Shown here piece after piece: positions 34,582 through 43,386 of a stretch of DNA of 64,000 nt. The notes beneath the pieces are model-generated. The model did no database searches, was not told the origin of the DNA, and saw nothing but the letters and a program-made list of their open reading frames with translations. The stretch's first letter is position 1. Every line of letters begins with the position of its first letter. The translations under genes were made by a program, and so were the position numbers. The DNA is from Muribaculaceae bacterium (GTDB lineage Bacteria; Bacteroidota; Bacteroidia; Bacteroidales; Muribaculaceae), in contig JAFQZK010000026.1 of NCBI GenBank assembly GCA_017405965.1, positions 24,433 to 88,432 on the forward strand, in the 5' to 3' direction.

Positions 34582-36441
34582 ATGAATAAATTTGTCGAAC
34601 TAATACCCACGCAACGAGCCAAGTATGGCGAACGTGAAGCGTTGCGATTCCGTGACTACAAGACCCAAGTGTGGTCCTCCATCACATGGGTGGGTTTCAG
34701 CGACCTGATTGATCGAGCTGCCGGTGCCATGCTTGTCAACGGCGTGGGAGAGCATGGCCGAGTGTGTCTTTTCACTCAGAATTGCCCTGAGATATTGATC
34801 ACTCACTTCGGTGCCTTCTATAACCGTGCCATCCCTGTCCCCATCTATGCCACGAGCAGCAAGGACGAGGTGGCCTACATCGTCAATGACTCGGGTGCCA
34901 CCATCCTGTTCGCCGGCGATCAGAGGCAGTATGACATCGCTCGCCAAGTGATTGACGAGTGCCCCACCCTCAAGTTCATCGTTACCCTTCACCCCGATGT
35001 TAAGCGCCAACCCAAGGACAAATCCACCCTCACGTGGGAGGAGTTCCTGAGCACCGGCGACAAGCTGGGCAAGGAGGTGCTTGCCGAATTGGAGAAACGT
35101 AAGCAGTCGGGGGTGGACAGCGACATCATGTACCTCATCTACACCTCGGGCACCACAGGCGTCCCCAAGGGCGTGATGCTGGCTCACAGCAACATGAACG
35201 CCGCCATGGAGGCCCATATCGAACGCTTCGATGCTTTCATCGATGACAAGACCGACATTTCGCTGAGTTTCCTGCCCTTCAGCCACGTATTCGAGCTGGG
35301 CTGGACAATGGTGTGCCTGTGCACCGGCATCCGTGTCGCCATCAACTACAATCCCAAGGAAATCCAGCGTGCAGTCAAGGAGGTGCAACCCAACTACATG
35401 TGCAGCGTGCCGCGTTTCTGGGAAAAAGTCTATACCGCTATCAACGACAACCTGGCCCATGCCAAGCCCGTGGTGCGTATGATGGTCAAGCAAGCCATCC
35501 GCGTGGGCAAGGTCAGGAATCTGAAATATGCCCGCATGGGCAAGAAGGCTCCCGCTCTGATAGAGAGGCAATACCAGTATTTCGAGAAAAAGGTTTTCCA
35601 AAAGTTGCGTGGCGCCATCGGCGTGACCGATAACAAGATGTTCCCCACCGCCGGTGCCATGCTCAGCGACAACATCACCGAGTTCCTGCACGCCGTGGGC
35701 ATCAACATCTGCATCGGCTACGGCCTGAGCGAGACCAACGCCTCGGTGAGCTTCTTCACCGAGCCCGGCTGGACCATCGGCACCGTCGGCATGCCCATCT
35801 CGAGCATCCAGGTGAAAATCGGCGACCAAAACGAGATTCTGGTCAAGGGCCCCACAGTGATGCAGGGCTACTACAACAAACCCGAGGAGACCGCCAAAGC
35901 TATCGACGCCGACGGCTGGTTCCACACCGGCGACTGCGGCGAGCTGGCCCCCACCGGCGAAATCATCCTCACCGAGCGCCTCAAGGACCTGTACAAGACC
36001 AGCAACGGCAAGTACATCGCCCCGCAGGTGCTCGAGACCATGCTGGGTCAAGACAAATTCATCGAGCAGGTGGCCATCATCGGCGACGGCCGCAAATATG
36101 TGTCGGCGCTCATCGTCCCCGACTTTGAGGAACTGAAGGCCTATGCCGACAAGAAGCACATCGAGCACAACACCATCGAGGAACTGGTCAACAGCCCCGA
36201 TATCCACAAGATGATTGAGGCACGCATCAACGATTACCAGAAAGGTCTCGCCAGCTATGAGCAAATCAAGCGCTTCGTGCTGCTGCCCAAGGCCTTCACG
36301 ATGGAGAACGGCGAACTGACCAACACGCTCAAGATCAAGCGAGCCGTGATCAACAAGCGCTACAGCCTGCTGATCGACGCGATGTACGCCGCCGACTTCC
36401 GCAAGAAAAAATCAGCCGACAAGTCGACTGAGGATCAGTGA
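34582..36441 (+). CDS. Long-chain fatty acid--CoA ligase (AMP-binding)
   Basis: A 619-residue member of the ANL superfamily. The P-loop motif is LIYTSGTTGVPKG, motif II is GYGLSETN, and the YKTSNGKYIAPQVLE segment carries the hinge before the C-terminal domain. These enzymes adenylate fatty acids and transfer them to CoA. Length and sequence are of the FadD15/ACSBG-type long-chain ligases. prfB follows 29 bases downstream and may be co-transcribed. Confidence 0.93.
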   Translation: MNKFVELIPTQRAKYGEREALRFRDYKTQVWSSITWVGFSDLIDRAAGAMLVNGVGEHGRVCLFTQNCPEILITHFGAFYNRAIPVPIYATSSKDEVAYIVNDSGATILFAGDQRQYDIARQVIDECPTLKFIVTLHPDVKRQPKDKSTLTWEEFLSTGDKLGKEVLAELEKRKQSGVDSDIMYLIYTSGTTGVPKGVMLAHSNMNAAMEAHIERFDAFIDDKTDISLSFLPFSHVFELGWTMVCLCTGIRVAINYNPKEIQRAVKEVQPNYMCSVPRFWEKVYTAINDNLAHAKPVVRMMVKQAIRVGKVRNLKYARMGKKAPALIERQYQYFEKKVFQKLRGAIGVTDNKMFPTAGAMLSDNITEFLHAVGINICIGYGLSETNASVSFFTEPGWTIGTVGMPISSIQVKIGDQNEILVKGPTVMQGYYNKPEETAKAIDADGWFHTGDCGELAPTGEIILTERLKDLYKTSNGKYIAPQVLETMLGQDKFIEQVAIIGDGRKYVSALIVPDFEELKAYADKKHIEHNTIEELVNSPDIHKMIEARINDYQKGLASYEQIKRFVLLPKAFTMENGELTNTLKIKRAVINKRYSLLIDAMYAADFRKKKSADKSTEDQ

Positions 36442-36470
36442 TTAAGGAATAGAGATTAGTGACATAATAA

Positions 36471-37580
36471 ATGATAACTCAAGAACAACTCAAGGAACTG
36501 CAACAACGCAAAGACGACCTCAAACGTTATCTCGACATCGACGGTAAGAAAATTGAGGTTGAGGAAGAAGAACTGCGCACACACGTGCCCGACTTCTGGC
36601 AAGACCAGAAGGCTGCCGAGGCACAAATGAAAAAGATCAAGTCGCTGCGCAACTGGATCAACGGCTGCGAGGAAGTGGAACTCGCCGTTGACGAGGTGGC
36701 CACCGGATTTGATTTCGTCAAGGAAGGACTCGTCGAGGAAAGCGAAGTCGATGACCTGTATACCAAGGCGCTTGCCATGCTCGAGAAACTCGAGTTGCGC
36801 AACATGCTGCGCCATGACGAGGACAAGATGGACGCGATTCTCAAGATCAACTCGGGTGCCGGTGGTACCGAGAGCCAGGACTGGGCATCGATGCTGATGC
36901 GCATGTACCTGCGCTGGTGTGAACGCCATGGCTACAAGACCGCAATAGAGCACCTCATCGACGGTGACGAGGCCGGCATCAAGAGTGTGACCATCAGCAT
37001 CGAGGGCGATTTTGCCTACGGTTACCTCAAGAGCGAGAACGGCGTGCACCGCCTGGTGCGCGTGTCGCCCTATAATGCCCAGGGCAAGCGCATGACCTCG
37101 TTTGCCTCGGTCTTCGTGACGCCGCTGGTCGATGACACCATCGAAATCACCCTCGACCCGGCCAGAATCTCGTGGGACACCTTCCGCAGCGGCGGTGCCG
37201 GTGGCCAGAACGTGAACAAGGTGGAATCGGGTGTGCGCGTGCGCTACCAGTACAAGGACCCCTACACGGGCGAGGAAGAGGAAATCCTGGTTGAGAACAC
37301 CGAGACCCGCGACCAGCCCAAGAACCGCGAGAACGCCCTGCGCAACCTGCGTTCAATCCTCTACAACAAGGAGTTGCAACACCGTCAGGAAGAACAGCGC
37401 AAGGTCGAGGACAGCAAGAAGAAGATTGAATGGGGCAGCCAGATACGCAGCTACGTCTTTGATGACCGCCGCGTGAAGGACCACCGCACCAACCATCAGA
37501 CCAGTGATGTGGGCGGCGTGATGGACGGCGACCTCGACGACTTTATCAAGGCCTACCTGATGGAGTTCGCCGAGAGCTAA
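36471..37580 (+). CDS. prfB: Peptide chain release factor 2
   Basis: RF2 releases peptides at UGA and UAA. The 369-residue protein has the GGQ motif in SGGAGGQNVNK, and the stop-codon-reading loop at SPYNAQGKR (SPF-equivalent). The whole protein is in one frame: around KRYLDIDG, where many bacteria have an internal UGA and a programmed +1 shift, the sequence reads CGT TAT CTC GAC. So this copy lacks the frameshift autoregulation seen in Escherichia coli. Confidence 0.96.
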   Translation: MITQEQLKELQQRKDDLKRYLDIDGKKIEVEEEELRTHVPDFWQDQKAAEAQMKKIKSLRNWINGCEEVELAVDEVATGFDFVKEGLVEESEVDDLYTKALAMLEKLELRNMLRHDEDKMDAILKINSGAGGTESQDWASMLMRMYLRWCERHGYKTAIEHLIDGDEAGIKSVTISIEGDFAYGYLKSENGVHRLVRVSPYNAQGKRMTSFASVFVTPLVDDTIEITLDPARISWDTFRSGGAGGQNVNKVESGVRVRYQYKDPYTGEEEEILVENTETRDQPKNRENALRNLRSILYNKELQHRQEEQRKVEDSKKKIEWGSQIRSYVFDDRRVKDHRTNHQTSDVGGVMDGDLDDFIKAYLMEFAES

Positions 37581-37591
37581 CTTAAACTACG

Positions 37592-37703
37592 AATTCCACG
37601 TATTTAACAAATTGGCATCCGCATTCAATTTTTACGAATTTGACTCATGAGTCAACTACGAGGCTTTAGCTCGGCGAAGCCAATTCCACGTATTTAACAA
37701 ATT
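37592..37703. repeat. 22-bp direct repeats flanking small palindromes
   Basis: AATTCCACGTATTTAACAAATT occurs at 37592-37613 and 37682-37703, exactly 90 bases apart. Between them are GACTCATGAGTC and GGCTTTAGCTCGGCGAAGCC, both palindromic. Related AATTCGTAGTT-type strings are found near 3670 and 33760. No gene in the gap. Confidence 0.7.
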
Positions 37704-37728
37704 ATCAACCAAGGACCAGGAACTAAAT

Positions 37729-38499
37729 ATGAACGAGAAATTCACCATCGTCAAGGTCAGCGGCAAGATTGTCGAGAAAGCCGACCAATTGCGCACCTTT
37801 GTCAAGGCATTTGCCGCCATCAAGGGCAAGAAAATGCTCCTCTTCAGCGGCAACATGATGGCCCAGGACATCGGCAACAAGCTGGGCATCAAGACCAAAC
37901 TCATCGACGACCGGCCAGTAGTCGATGCCGGGACGCTGAAACTGCTCACCATGGTCTATGGCGGACTGGTGAGCCGATTGTTTGTCTCGCTGCTTCAAGG
38001 CCACAAGGTCAATGCCCTGGGTGTTACCGGAGCCGACATGAACCTGGTCACCAGCGTCAAACTGCCCGACGGCAAGCTGGGTGATACCGGGCAAGTGCGC
38101 CACGTCAATACCGAGGCCATCGCTCGCCTGGTCGACAGCGGCATCGTTCCCGTGCTCGCGCCCATCACCCATGACGGACGTGGCAACCTGCTGTTCAACG
38201 AAACCGACGCCATGGCCGCCGAAATTGCTCGCGCATTATCCTTGAGGTTCAATATCACGCTCATCTACTGCTTTGAGAAAAAAGGTGTGCTGCTTAATCC
38301 GCAAGACCCCGACAGCGTGGTGGCCAACCTGCGCCGCACCCAGTACAAGAGCCTGCGCGACATGGAAATTATCCAGGACTGGTTCGACAACAAGCTGGAA
38401 AATGCCTTTACGGCCATCGACCGCGGCGTCAAGGAGGTGATCATCACCTGTCCCGACCAGCTGGGAAACCCAGACAAGGGCACCCACATCAAGAGTTGA
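37729..38499 (+). CDS. argB: Acetylglutamate-kinase-like protein lacking key active-site motifs
   Basis: Overall a clear ArgB homologue (amino acid kinase fold, 256 residues): KVSGKIVE at the N-terminus, LTMVYGGLVSRLFV, NALGVTGADMN, VPVLAPITHDGRGNLLFNETDAMAAEIA and LIYCFEKKGVL. However, the nearly universal HGGG motif is replaced by LFSGN (about residues 42-46), and the late GGMxPK motif by QDWFDNK. Both normally bind substrate phosphates and acetylglutamate. The first Lys is kept. It may be a diverged enzyme for another substrate, a regulatory homologue, or inactive. It is flanked by prfB and asd. Confidence 0.8.
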   Translation: MNEKFTIVKVSGKIVEKADQLRTFVKAFAAIKGKKMLLFSGNMMAQDIGNKLGIKTKLIDDRPVVDAGTLKLLTMVYGGLVSRLFVSLLQGHKVNALGVTGADMNLVTSVKLPDGKLGDTGQVRHVNTEAIARLVDSGIVPVLAPITHDGRGNLLFNETDAMAAEIARALSLRFNITLIYCFEKKGVLLNPQDPDSVVANLRRTQYKSLRDMEIIQDWFDNKLENAFTAIDRGVKEVIITCPDQLGNPDKGTHIKS

Positions 38500-38578
38500 C
38501 AACCTGTTGGCACAAGTTTTGCAGAAAGACACCCCGAACGAACTTTTTTAAACTCTAAACTCTAAACTTTATAAACTT

Positions 38579-39589
38579 ATGAAGGTTGCTATTGTTGGCG
38601 CCAGCGGCGCAGTGGGACAGGAATTCATGCGTGTCCTCGACGAACAGAATTTTCCCGTGACTGAACTCGTCCTTTTCGGCTCGGAACGCAGTGCCGGACG
38701 CATTTTCACGTTCCGTGGCAAGGACTATGTGGTGAAACTCCTGCAACACAACGATGACTTCAAGGACATCGACATCGCCTTTGTGGCCATGGGTGCCGGT
38801 CCGGCACGTGAGTTTGCCCCCACTATCACCAAGCACGGCTGCATCATGATTGACAACAGCAGCGCCTTCCGCATGGACGACGACGTGCCCCTGGTGGTGC
38901 CCGAGGTCAACGGCGAAGACGCCCTGAACACCCCGCGCAACATCATTGCCAACCCCAACTGCTCGACCATCATCATGGTTGTTGCCCTCAAGCCGCTCGA
39001 CAACCTGTCACACATCAAGAACGTGCAGGTGGCAACCTATCAGGCCGCCAGCGGTGCCGGTATGGAGGCGATGTACGAGTTGGCCCTGCAGACCAGCGAG
39101 ATCGCCGTCGGCAAGGAAGAACTCACCGTGCGCCACTTCCAGCACGAATTGGCCTATAACGTCATCCCCCACATCGACGTCTTCCAGGACAACGACTACA
39201 CACGCGAGGAGATGAAAATGGTGAAGGAGACCTGCAAAATCATGCACAGCGACATCAGGGTGAGCGCCACCTGCGTGCGCGTGCCCGTCATGCGCGCCCA
39301 CAGCGAGGCCGTGTGGATCGAGTGCGAGAACCCCATCACCCCCGAGGAGGCCCGTGCCGCCCTGCAGCTTGCTCCTGGCGTTGTCGTTGTCGATGACCCG
39401 CGCAGCAACCGCTATCCCATGCCCATCGACTGCTCGGGCAAGGATCCCGTCTACGTGGGCCGCATCCGCGAAGACACCAGCAGCGACAACGGCCTGACCT
39501 TCTGGCTGTGCGGTGACCAAATCAAGAAAGGCGCCGCCCTCAACGCCGTCCAGATCGGCCAATACCTCATCGCCCACAAGAAAAAATAA
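38579..39589 (+). CDS. asd: Aspartate-semialdehyde dehydrogenase
   Basis: Reduces aspartyl phosphate to the semialdehyde for lysine, threonine and methionine synthesis. The 336-residue protein has the N-terminal NADP site [14 protein letters not shown], the catalytic Cys in NPNCSTI, and the substrate-binding [13 protein letters not shown] with the catalytic His. Start and length are normal. A terminator with a T-run follows. Confidence 0.96.
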   Translation: MKVAIVGASGAVGQEFMRVLDEQNFPVTELVLFGSERSAGRIFTFRGKDYVVKLLQHNDDFKDIDIAFVAMGAGPAREFAPTITKHGCIMIDNSSAFRMDDDVPLVVPEVNGEDALNTPRNIIANPNCSTIIMVVALKPLDNLSHIKNVQVATYQAASGAGMEAMYELALQTSEIAVGKEELTVRHFQHELAYNVIPHIDVFQDNDYTREEMKMVKETCKIMHSDIRVSATCVRVPVMRAHSEAVWIECENPITPEEARAALQLAPGVVVVDDPRSNRYPMPIDCSGKDPVYVGRIREDTSSDNGLTFWLCGDQIKKGAALNAVQIGQYLIAHKKK

Positions 39590-39616
39590 CGACATAATCA
39601 TATATGGTTGATACGA

Positions 39617-39651
39617 CACGGTCTCGCTCTGGCGAGACCGTGCACTTTTTT
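39617..39651 (+). terminator. Rho-independent terminator of asd
   Basis: CACGGTCTCGC pairs perfectly with GCGAGACCGTG across a 4-base loop and is followed by CACTTTTTTATA. Confidence 0.88.
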
Positions 39652-39704
39652 ATACCCCAATGATCAAAAATAACAGATTGAGTGATATTTTTTCGAAAAG
39701 TGTG

Positions 39705-39731
39705 TTTACCTCTCATAGCGTTTTGACATAA
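39705..39731 (+). promoter_or_regulatory. Bipartite motif copy 1, upstream of the sigma factor gene
   Basis: TTTACC-N12-TTGACATAA. Copies 2 and 3 at 41356 and 41894 have the same two blocks with the same 12-base spacer; they also share ACCCC in the spacer, which this copy does not. The end of the motif is 142 bases before the sigma gene ATG, with a separate TAnnTTTG box in between. Probably the autoregulated promoter (or operator) of the ECF sigma factor. Confidence 0.65.
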
Positions 39732-39843
39732 ATAGACACAAAGGCATTGCTGAAGATAAAACCGTTTCACGATAGTGCCCTTTGTAATAGTTCTTTATTC
39801 GTAATATTTTATTCAACTAACAGATTATAACAAGAAAAAATAC

Positions 39844-39851
39844 TACTTTTG
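39844..39851 (+). promoter_or_regulatory. Housekeeping-type -7 box before the sigma factor gene
   Basis: TACTTTTG followed by C fits TAnnTTTG and lies 22 bases before the ATG at 39874. It would give a basal transcript independent of the TTTACC-type motif upstream. Confidence 0.45.
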
Positions 39852-39873
39852 CTATAGACAAAACTTAATAGCG

Positions 39874-40458
39874 ATGGCAGAAGTTCCTTTTACAACCGAT
39901 GACAAATTCCTTGAGGATGTGAGCACAGCAGTTCTTCAAGAGGCTCGCAAGCGTTATGGCTCTTCAAGGTTGTCTCCCGAGGATTTAACTCAGGAGGCCA
40001 TGCTGGTCACGTTTGAGAAAGTCCATAACGGGACCTTGACCAGATTAACCAGCAGTCTGAAGACATACATGATAGGTGTATTAAAAAAGATAGGGCTAGA
40101 GGCGCAAAGAGAGAAAACTAAGTTCGTCACTGTAAATAATCAGCCAGGACAAAGCTCAGATGATGCCATTGACCCTGTTGACATCGTGACCGCCCAAAAG
40201 GCCCTCGACCGCTGGCATCACATTGACGTTGACGAGGAACGAGACGAGATGCAAAAGGCAGTCTATGATATCGTGGTCAACATGCAAGACCCTTGCAAAA
40301 CCATCCTGTGGAATTACTATTGGGAAGGCAACAGCATGAGAGAAATCGCAGCTGCGATGAATTACAATAATGCCCGTGTTGCAACGACACAGAAAAGCCG
40401 TTGCATGACCAAAGTGAAAAAGGCAATGGATGAAATCCTAAAAAGAATGAGATCATGA
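39874..40458 (+). CDS. ECF-type RNA polymerase sigma factor
   Basis: A 194-residue sigma-70-like protein with region 2 (SRLSPEDLTQEAMLVTFEKV) and region 4 (CKTILWNYYWEGNSMREIAAAMNYNNARVATTQKSR, a helix-turn-helix). The spacing is that of an ECF factor, although region 2 is shorter than usual. It overlaps the next gene by 4 bases (ATGA), the standard sigma/anti-sigma arrangement. Two promoter-like elements precede it. Its likely targets are the units starting at 41417 and 41959, which share the TTTACC/TTGACAT motif with the sigma gene itself. Confidence 0.87.
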   Translation: MAEVPFTTDDKFLEDVSTAVLQEARKRYGSSRLSPEDLTQEAMLVTFEKVHNGTLTRLTSSLKTYMIGVLKKIGLEAQREKTKFVTVNNQPGQSSDDAIDPVDIVTAQKALDRWHHIDVDEERDEMQKAVYDIVVNMQDPCKTILWNYYWEGNSMREIAAAMNYNNARVATTQKSRCMTKVKKAMDEILKRMRS

Positions 40459-41252
40459 CACGAGAAGAAAGATATATCCAATATGACGAACTGATCGACC
40501 GCTACTTGCGTAACCAGATGGATGACAGTGAACGTACTGCTTTTGAACAAGACGTTGACAATGACCAAGACCTGCGGGAACGACTCGTAGCAACTGTCAT
40601 GCTTTTCAAGGGTATAGTCCAAGCCGGCATGCAGCGAGAAGGCCAAGCCCAACTCGATGCTATCAAGCAGATGAATCGGGAAGAGTTCATCCACGCAACA
40701 CAGCGCAAGAAGAACAGGCGGCCGTTGTGGTCATTCATGAAATGGACATCGGGCATTGCCGCTATAGCCATTGTGGCTTATTGTCTATACACGTTCACGC
40801 CTACTGCAACAATACAAAACACCAAGCAAGCCGAAATAGCCGAAAAAGCGCCAGCAGAACCGAAAGCGACTGAGATGCCTGCCAAGCCCATATTGGCCAG
40901 TCTTGCTGACGAATACAACACCTCCTTCGGCAACGAGCCCGATGAGTTTGCCCCAATCCGGCAGCAAATCGAGAACGGACGAAGTAAAGACATGACGGCT
41001 GTGGTCTATGATATCGACAAGGTCGAGTGGCCAACAGCAAAACATGGCTATAAAGGTGCTGACGATGATGAAGAGATCAAAAACACGACTGATAACTTTA
41101 ATGACTGCACTCACTGGTACAAAGCTCTGGCTTACCTCAAAGCCAATGATAAAGAAAGCGCCATCAAGGAGCTGAATGAACTGGTAGAACATGGTCAAAA
41201 TGACGTTTTGACGGAGCGCGCTTCTGACCTGCTCAAGAAACTCGAGCAATAA
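40455..41252 (+). CDS. Probable membrane-bound anti-sigma factor
   Basis: The 265-residue protein has a cytoplasmic N-terminal domain (residues 1-95) whose start, DELIDRYLRNQMDDSERTAF, resembles Bacteroidota anti-sigma domains, one membrane segment (about residues 97-116, IAAIAIVAYCLY), and an extracytoplasmic part with a TPR-like helical end (HWYKALAYLKANDKESAIKEL). There is no zinc-binding HxxxCxxC motif. The 4-base overlap with the sigma gene supports the role; direct evidence is lacking. Confidence 0.72.
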   Translation: MTREERYIQYDELIDRYLRNQMDDSERTAFEQDVDNDQDLRERLVATVMLFKGIVQAGMQREGQAQLDAIKQMNREEFIHATQRKKNRRPLWSFMKWTSGIAAIAIVAYCLYTFTPTATIQNTKQAEIAEKAPAEPKATEMPAKPILASLADEYNTSFGNEPDEFAPIRQQIENGRSKDMTAVVYDIDKVEWPTAKHGYKGADDDEEIKNTTDNFNDCTHWYKALAYLKANDKESAIKELNELVEHGQNDVLTERASDLLKKLEQ

Positions 41253-41355
41253 ATAACATGCTTTTTACATTATAGGGTTTGCCTGTAGAGCCTGAATTCA
41301 TCGGTTTTACAGGCAATTCTTATCCATTGAAACACAGATGATTAAATCTGCGCTG

Positions 41356-41382
41356 TTTACCTTTTACCCCTTTTTGACATTA
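41356..41382 (+). promoter_or_regulatory. Bipartite motif copy 2, upstream of 41417
   Basis: TTTACC-N12-TTGACATTA, with TTTTACCCC inside the spacer, shared with copy 3. It ends 34 bases before the ATG, a distance that fits a promoter with a short leader. It is preceded by GCTG, as is copy 3 (GCTGTTTACC). Confidence 0.7.
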
Positions 41383-41416
41383 AGAAATAACACCAATCTT
41401 TTAATTAACGTCGATT

Positions 41417-41848
41417 ATGAACTACAGCATGAATGATCTGCTCCACGGAGCACAAGTGATGGCAAGCAGCGTTTTCGGACGCAAGGGTGAGTACAACCTC
41501 CAGTTCAACCACGAGGAGGATAACTGCTGGTATGTAGATTTCCCCGGATGGCCCTTTGACCACCATAATCTGATGATGGTGGCCGGTGCCGATAAGCTGT
41601 GTGCCTTCCTCAGCGATGACGACCGATTTGCCTATGTCGATGTGCTTCCCAGCAACAAGCGTCTCGACAAGCCGGGTTATGCCTGCCTTGTACAGGGAGA
41701 ACACTCACTAACTGGAGGCTCTACCTATACCGTGACCGATCTGCCAGGTTTTGAACGCGAAATCTGGCTCTGCCCCGTCACCCTGTTTGTTCTTGGGCGC
41801 TATCCCAAGTACATCTACGTCAAGAAAACGGAGCGCCAAGCGTCGTAA
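41417..41848 (+). CDS. Small soluble protein, possibly DUF6717-like
   Basis: A 143-residue protein without signal peptide. The central block WYVDFPGW, then MMVAGADKLCAFL, resembles the DUF6717 family as I recall it; that assignment is tentative. It ends in a basic tail (YIYVKKTERQAS). It is the first gene after the sigma/anti-sigma pair and carries its own copy of the regulatory motif, so it may be an individually controlled target. Confidence 0.65.
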   Translation: MNYSMNDLLHGAQVMASSVFGRKGEYNLQFNHEEDNCWYVDFPGWPFDHHNLMMVAGADKLCAFLSDDDRFAYVDVLPSNKRLDKPGYACLVQGEHSLTGGSTYTVTDLPGFEREIWLCPVTLFVLGRYPKYIYVKKTERQAS

Positions 41849-41893
41849 AAAGCAACCTATCGTCTTTTTCTAAAAAAAAGACAGTAACAGCTG

Positions 41894-41920
41894 TTTACCA
41901 TTTACCCCGAATTGACATAA
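41894..41920 (+). promoter_or_regulatory. Bipartite motif copy 3, upstream of 41959
   Basis: TTTACC-N12-TTGACATAA with ATTTACCCC in the spacer. It ends 38 bases before the ATG of the archaemetzincin-like gene and would drive the multigene unit from 41959 to about 45604. Confidence 0.7.
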
Positions 41921-41958
41921 ACAATAAAAACGACAAAACTAAATCAATCACTTTAATT

Positions 41959-42621
41959 ATGAACAAGCATCTGATAATCATATTATTTACCTTGCTAATA
42001 GGTTGCGCCACCTGGAGTTGCAGCAACAATGCCAAACGAATTAAGCATGTTGAAATGGTGCCCAATGAAGAACCAGAATGCACTTCCCCGCATTGCAGGA
42101 TTCTCATCCAGCCTTACGCTGATTTTTCGCAGGACAAAGCGGAGAATGTGTCCAAACAACTCGTACATGCCCTGAACGAGCACATGAAGGGGCTTGCTGT
42201 GACCGAAGTGAAAGTTCTGCCTAACAAGCCGTTGACCAAGGACTTGATGAACGATGCCAAGACACGCTATCGTGCCAGCAAAATCCTGGATCTTCAGCAA
42301 GGCATGATAAAACAGCCTGGTGACGTTGTCATCGGATTGACCGACAAGGACATCTCGACCTCTGTTCACGGATATGAAGATTGGGGTATTCTCGGTTTGT
42401 CCTACCTCAATAAGTCGAACTGTGTAATCTCGACTTTCAGGGTGAAAGACAAGTCACAGTTCTGGAAGGTCGTCCTGCATGAGTTCGGTCATGGCTTCGT
42501 GGGACTCCCCCACTGCCCCAACAACGACAGCAGTTGTTTCATGGTGGATGCCAATGGCAAACCCAACCTCACACCACAACGTCACTTCTGCGACTCATGC
42601 GCCAGATACATCCCCAAATGA
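41959..42621 (+). CDS. Archaemetzincin-like zinc peptidase lipoprotein with lengthened zinc motif
   Basis: A 220-residue protein with a lipoprotein signal (LLIGC, Cys at 16) and a C-terminal metzincin-type site: HEFGHGFVGLPHC at residues 174-186, then a Cys and Met (SSCFMV) and a CxxC (CDSC) near the end. Archaemetzincins (M54) have HExxHxxGxxHC plus three more cysteines that bind a second zinc; here there is one extra residue between the second His and Gly (HExxHxxxGxxHC). The predicted product is anchored to a membrane facing out of the cytoplasm. It heads the operon of envelope hydrolases. Confidence 0.75.
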   Translation: MNKHLIIILFTLLIGCATWSCSNNAKRIKHVEMVPNEEPECTSPHCRILIQPYADFSQDKAENVSKQLVHALNEHMKGLAVTEVKVLPNKPLTKDLMNDAKTRYRASKILDLQQGMIKQPGDVVIGLTDKDISTSVHGYEDWGILGLSYLNKSNCVISTFRVKDKSQFWKVVLHEFGHGFVGLPHCPNNDSSCFMVDANGKPNLTPQRHFCDSCARYIPK

Positions 42622-42634
42622 GGCTTATATCGTT

Positions 42635-42853
42635 ATGCCACAACTCTTGCAATTTGAGCAGTTCGCTTATTTTGTTGAGCACGCTTCCAGTGATTCAGAT
42701 ATCCTGATTGGCACTTTCAACTTTATACTGGTGTTTTTCATCATTCCCTGTGTTGTTCAAGTGCTGATAATCTATGCGTTGATCAGGATAGTGCTTATGT
42801 TACACAAGCATTATAATAAACGCTGCATCAACAATGAAAACACGAAACAGTAA
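42635..42853 (+). CDS. 72-residue single-pass membrane protein
   Basis: From the ATG at 42635 (MPQLLQFEQFAYF) the protein has a short acidic N-terminal part, one long hydrophobic segment (about 27-52, FNFILVFFIIPCVVQVLIIYAL), and a basic C-terminal tail. The open frame extends back to 42479 but that part overlaps the peptidase gene in another frame. It begins 13 bases after the peptidase stop and overlaps the next gene by 20 bases, so it is part of the operon. Function unknown. Confidence 0.65.
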   Translation: MPQLLQFEQFAYFVEHASSDSDILIGTFNFILVFFIIPCVVQVLIIYALIRIVLMLHKHYNKRCINNENTKQ

Positions 42854-43373
42854 ATTCATGATTGGCAAATTGCTCCTGGTGGTGGTCATTTTTTCACTTA
42901 CGATAGCCTTGTCATCATTCACACTGATTAAAACGGGTGACAGGCAGAGAATCTGTAAACTATCAAAGTCTCTAAAGACGCAAGTGGAACAGGAAACTGT
43001 GGGCATGAACGTTGAGCAGATTATTGACTATAGCTTGAAACTCACAGCCTCTCAGCTCCAATTTTCACGATACAATGAGATGGATATGGGAAAAGCCAAC
43101 TGTGTGGGATATGCCCAGTTGTGTGCCGGCATCTGCAACCAAGCGCTAGCAGGAAACGGGATTATCGGGCAAGCGAAGCCCGTTGTCGGTTACATCGAGT
43201 CTAACGGAATCAATTGGTGTAAAGTACTCGAAGCTGTTGCTCCAAAAGATAGTTACAAAAACTTCGTGAAAGACCATGACTTTGTGGAGTTGGTCACAGA
43301 TTCAAGAACCTACTATTTCGACCCAAGCATCTATGATGTCCTAGGCAAGAAATGCTTATCAACAACAAACTAA
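42834..43373 (+). CDS. Transglutaminase-like cysteine hydrolase, membrane-anchored or secreted
   Basis: A 179-residue protein with an N-terminal hydrophobic segment (about 10-32). The mature part shows a Cys-His-Asp order typical of transglutaminase-like enzymes: NCVGYAQLCAG (Cys), KDHDFVELV (His) and YYFDPS (Asp). Bacterial members act as proteases or on peptidoglycan stems. The family call is motif-based and not certain. It overlaps the upstream membrane gene by 20 bases. Confidence 0.65.
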   Translation: MKTRNSKFMIGKLLLVVVIFSLTIALSSFTLIKTGDRQRICKLSKSLKTQVEQETVGMNVEQIIDYSLKLTASQLQFSRYNEMDMGKANCVGYAQLCAGICNQALAGNGIIGQAKPVVGYIESNGINWCKVLEAVAPKDSYKNFVKDHDFVELVTDSRTYYFDPSIYDVLGKKCLSTTN

Positions 43374-43386
43374 ATCATCAACAACA

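Noticed and set aside
34600-36264. 554-codon open frame opposite the acyl-CoA ligase gene
   Set aside because: Shadow of a GC-rich coding gene; its translation is low-complexity in His, Val, Gly and Asp with no family motif.
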